From assembly GCA_000697335.1 (NCBI GenBank), contig JNEM01010558.1:1-11219 (forward strand): DNA of 11,219 nucleotides, read 5' to 3'. Shown piece by piece: positions 8,298-11,219 of the stretch. The position numbers were made by a program, and so were the translations under genes. Positions within the stretch are counted from its first letter, which is position 1. Every line of letters begins with the position of its first letter. The notes under the pieces were generated by a model. That model had not been told where the DNA came from and ran no database searches. It saw only the letters and a list, made by a program, of their open reading frames with translations. Source of the stretch: Conidiobolus incongruus B7586. Lineage: Eukaryota; Entomophthoromycota; Entomophthoromycetes; Entomophthorales; Conidiobolaceae.

Positions 8298-9480
8298 CTT
8301 TCAAATTAAATTTATATTATAATAATAAAATATTTTATTATTTATTTACTATAGATTAACTATTTTACTGTTGATATTATTATTATTTCAAAATTTCATT
8401 TAATAAAAAGTAAACCAAATTTAGAAATGGATCAGTTACCAAAATAAATTATATATTATATTACTTTTTAATTATAAGTGATTTATTTAAGTTATTGAGA
8501 ACATTCTTTAATATTTATTTTTGATTTTTAATTAAATAATTAAAAAAAATTTTTTTAAAATATAAATTTTAATTAACAATTGATGAATTAAATTAATAAT
8601 ATAATTTTAAGTGTAAAAATTTTGTTAATTTTGAAATAATACTACTATTAGGATAGGGTAATAACAATGGATTTACAAATTAATTGTATATTTTTTTAAA
8701 AGAAATGCAAAATGTTATAGGACTTTGAATTAATTAAAAAAAATTTATAAATCACATTAATAGTTTTATTTCATATAAAATTTAATTATTTAAAATATTG
8801 ATTTTATTATAATTTAATATTGCTAAAAGCAAAATCAATAATTTAAAAGACGCATGATTATTCGTTATATTTGTTAGGTTTAGGAAGTAATAAAAGTGTC
8901 CAAATATAATTCAAAATAATGCTAATTCAATATATATTGTAATTTAAATTATCATTTCATTATCCAAATATTATTAATGTATTTGTTGAAATTTTATTGG
9001 TTTGGAATAATGAGTAAGCAATTCAGGTTTACTAATATTTTCATTATAAAAAATTTATTTTATTTTCTAATAAGTTTTATTTCGCAATTTAAATATTTTA
9101 TATTTCAGACGCTTTTTAAGGATATAAACTTTGTTGAATTTTATATGTTTTTTTCGAGTTTATTTGATTAGAACAGCTTGATATTACCATATATTTAAAT
9201 AACTAAATAACAAACGCTTATTATATGTAACAAGGTGAGATGTAGAATCAGTATATTATTTAGAAACATTTATAAAAAATGTTTATAATATAATTTAAAG
9301 TTAATAAATATATCATAACAATATAACTATATAAGTGAACTTTATTAACATGAGTTTTATAATATTAGCATTCTATAATATTAGCTGCCAACTCTTTCTT
9401 AAATTTATTCATCTTATTTTTTGATTTTTCAGCCTAATTGTAATAAAACATTATTATGATTTAGATTAATATATATTTCT

Positions 9481-11219
9481 GATTCTAAACTATTTAATAT
9501 TAGTTAAATCATTCTATTTACTTTTGTTTATAAATGTTATAAACCTATATATATATAAACATAAATGGAATATTATATAAAAATTAAAAATAAAAATATA
9601 ATATAAAATTAATAATTTCTTTTATTTTTAATAACTTTTTTGTATACTTTTAACAAAGATCTAATATTTAAAAAGTTATTCTTTTTATTAAAAACTAAAA
9701 TTTAATATTTTACTAACCAATTAAATTTTTTTACAGAAATTTTCTTTCTTACCAGCTAGTTTTTTAATTGCTTAAAACAATTATAATCTCATAGGTTATA
9801 ATCTAAGGAATATACTAGATATAGTAGTTCTTTCTAGTTATTTTTTATTAGAAAATCTTTTACAGCTTTAAATTTATATATTTTATAATTATTATGAAAA
9901 ATAATAGGTTTTCTCAAATTATATTGAAAATACCAATTTAAAATATTTTTATTTAAAAAAAATATAAAGTTTATTATTAATTGATTTTCCTTTAAAAACT
10001 AAATAAAAATAACATATACTATTATAATCTATTATAATAATTAACATTTGCTTATTAATAAAATATTTATTTAAAGGAATTTATAAAAAAGGTTAATTTA
10101 ACTTAATCTAACACTTTGATTTATATTTTAGTAAAGGATTATATAAAAGAACCTAAGATTCATCAATTGTAATAATTTATTGTAAAAGCCTTAGTTCTTA
10201 ATTATACCTTAGTAAGTTTTGTTTAACAATAGCTATTTTAACTTTTTTTAAGCTTTAGTTAAATTATAAGGTACCTATTTTATATTTTTATTAATTAATT
10301 TTAATTTTATATTTTAATATATATAAAATACTTATATAACTAATATTAAAGTGTTTTAATAATTCTCTTGCTGAAATAAAAAGGTGTTTTTTAATATATT
10401 TTATTACTTTATTAATAATTAAAAAAGTAATATTTGAAATTAGTTTTTTAGATTTTAATAGGTTTTGGGTAATTTTTTTTAATTTTAAAATAATTTACTT
10501 AGCAATAAATTGTTAATTTAGATAATGCTTTATTATTAAAAGCTATGTGTAAATTTTAAATAATTTTAAAAGATTTATGGTTAAGTTTTATTAATACTAA
10601 AATAAAAAAATTTTAATAATTATTATTTAATTTAAATATAATTAAATTAAACAACCAATTTTAAAAAATTATTATATATATATATAATTTAAAAATTTCT
10701 ATTTCCTTATTTGTTTTATATATATTTTTTATTTAAAACTAATAATATGTTTAAAAAATCCAAAATTAAAAAATTTCTTATTTTTTTAATTTTATAATAA
10801 TAAATATATTAATAACATTATATTATTTAATAAACTAGGTTTTTTTCCTCTTAAATCTCATTATTTTTTATCTTTTATATTACTTCTAAAGTTAAAAGTA
10901 TAGCTTATTAATATTATAGTATATTGGTATTATCTAATATAAATACTAATATATATCAATAACTCATTTGTATTTAAAGCTTAATTAAATTCTGTTTATA
11001 TTTTTATTTTATATTACTATATTTTATGCCATATTATTTTTATACTAAATTTTCCTCTTTATTATATCAGTTCTGTTATCATTGTATTTATAATATTATT
11101 AATATAATTATATTTAATTTTTTTTAAAATATTTATTTAGAAATTAATAAATTTTTTAATTAATATATATTAACTTATAAAATATTCCAAGTTAATAATA
11201 TTAATTAGTTTATTATATA
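9481..11219. other. Gene-free, extremely AT-rich flank (right)
   Basis: Composition returns to roughly one G or C in ten bases, mirroring the left flank. Stops are frequent in all frames and no open frame is worth listing. A short direct repeat, TTATAATCT, occurs at 9781-9789 and 9796-9804. Nothing resembling a tRNA, rRNA, telomere repeat or protein-coding element is visible. Confidence 0.65.

Larger units (their letters stand above)
7806..9480. other. Gene-free AT-rich DNA downstream of the gene
   Basis: Moderately to strongly AT-rich, without convincing genes. The one ATG-started frame of note, 64 codons at 8977-9171, is almost all Phe, Ile, Leu, Tyr and Lys, as expected from random AT-rich sequence. 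G and C are slightly more frequent near 7970-8100, 8840-9000 and 9170-9260, but no RNA gene or repeat family is seen there. Confidence 0.6.

Noticed and set aside
8977-9171. 64-codon ATG-started frame, hydrophobic and Phe-rich
   Set aside because: Its residue make-up is what AT-rich DNA encodes by chance. There is no recognisable family and no promoter evidence.
9264-9284. 8-bp inverted repeat AAACATTT / AAATGTTT
   Set aside because: Too short and too AT-rich to exceed chance.
10147-10199. Imperfect inverted repeat, AAGAACCTAAG with CTTAGTTCTT
   Set aside because: Ten pairs with one bulge and a 32-base loop in extreme AT-rich DNA. Not distinct enough to annotate.
546-10392. 13-base word AAAAAACACCTTT at 546-558, present inverted at 10380-10392, as if the window were flanked by inverted repeats
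   Set aside because: The similarity stops at both edges of the 13-mer, and one such match between the flanks is plausible by chance.

Overview
The window looks like a fungal nuclear chromosome segment with one clear protein-coding gene in a very AT-rich setting. The gene (5925-7319) encodes a 464-residue protein with two RNA recognition motifs. Its C-terminal RRM has the signature stretch of the Whi3/Scw1 family, known only from fungi. There is no bacterial operon structure, no tRNA or rRNA gene that I can recognise, and no whole mobile element. The coding region is intronless. I cannot place the species: the protein fits the fungi broadly, and AT-rich flanks of this kind occur in several fungal lineages, sometimes through RIP-type C-to-T mutation.

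Layout: (1) 1-1872, roughly one base in ten is G or C, no genes, with a few degenerate repeat fragments (71-99 inverted at 1232-1260, partial at 1421-1443). (2) 1873-1889, an isolated GC-rich hairpin. (3) 1890-2370, more AT-rich DNA. (4) 2371-4900, intermediate DNA, about one fifth G+C, mostly with G exceeding C on the plus strand, no convincing gene. (5) 4908-5147, the apparent promoter, with four identical TGATTGG boxes (CCAATCA on the minus strand) and a TATAAATA box. (6) About 5165-5924, a long pyrimidine-rich leader with no ATG at all. (7) 5925-7319, the Whi3/Scw1-like gene. (8) 7320 to about 7805, a C-rich 3' region holding a 60-base imperfect stem-loop. (9) About 7806-9480, intermediate AT-rich DNA with a T11A10 tract. 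(10) About 9480-11219, extreme AT-rich DNA again.

The parts of the central island agree with each other. CCAAT boxes lead to a TATA box, then a CT-rich start zone, a roughly 750-base ATG-free leader, the RNA-binding protein, and a structured 3' UTR. The plus strand is C-rich and G-poor from the TATA box to about 7805 and not outside, which suggests a transcription unit of about 2.6 kb. I found no clear novel multi-gene system. The best leads are the ATG-free leader, the CCAAT cluster and the 3' stem-loop, all of which suggest a heavily regulated mRNA.
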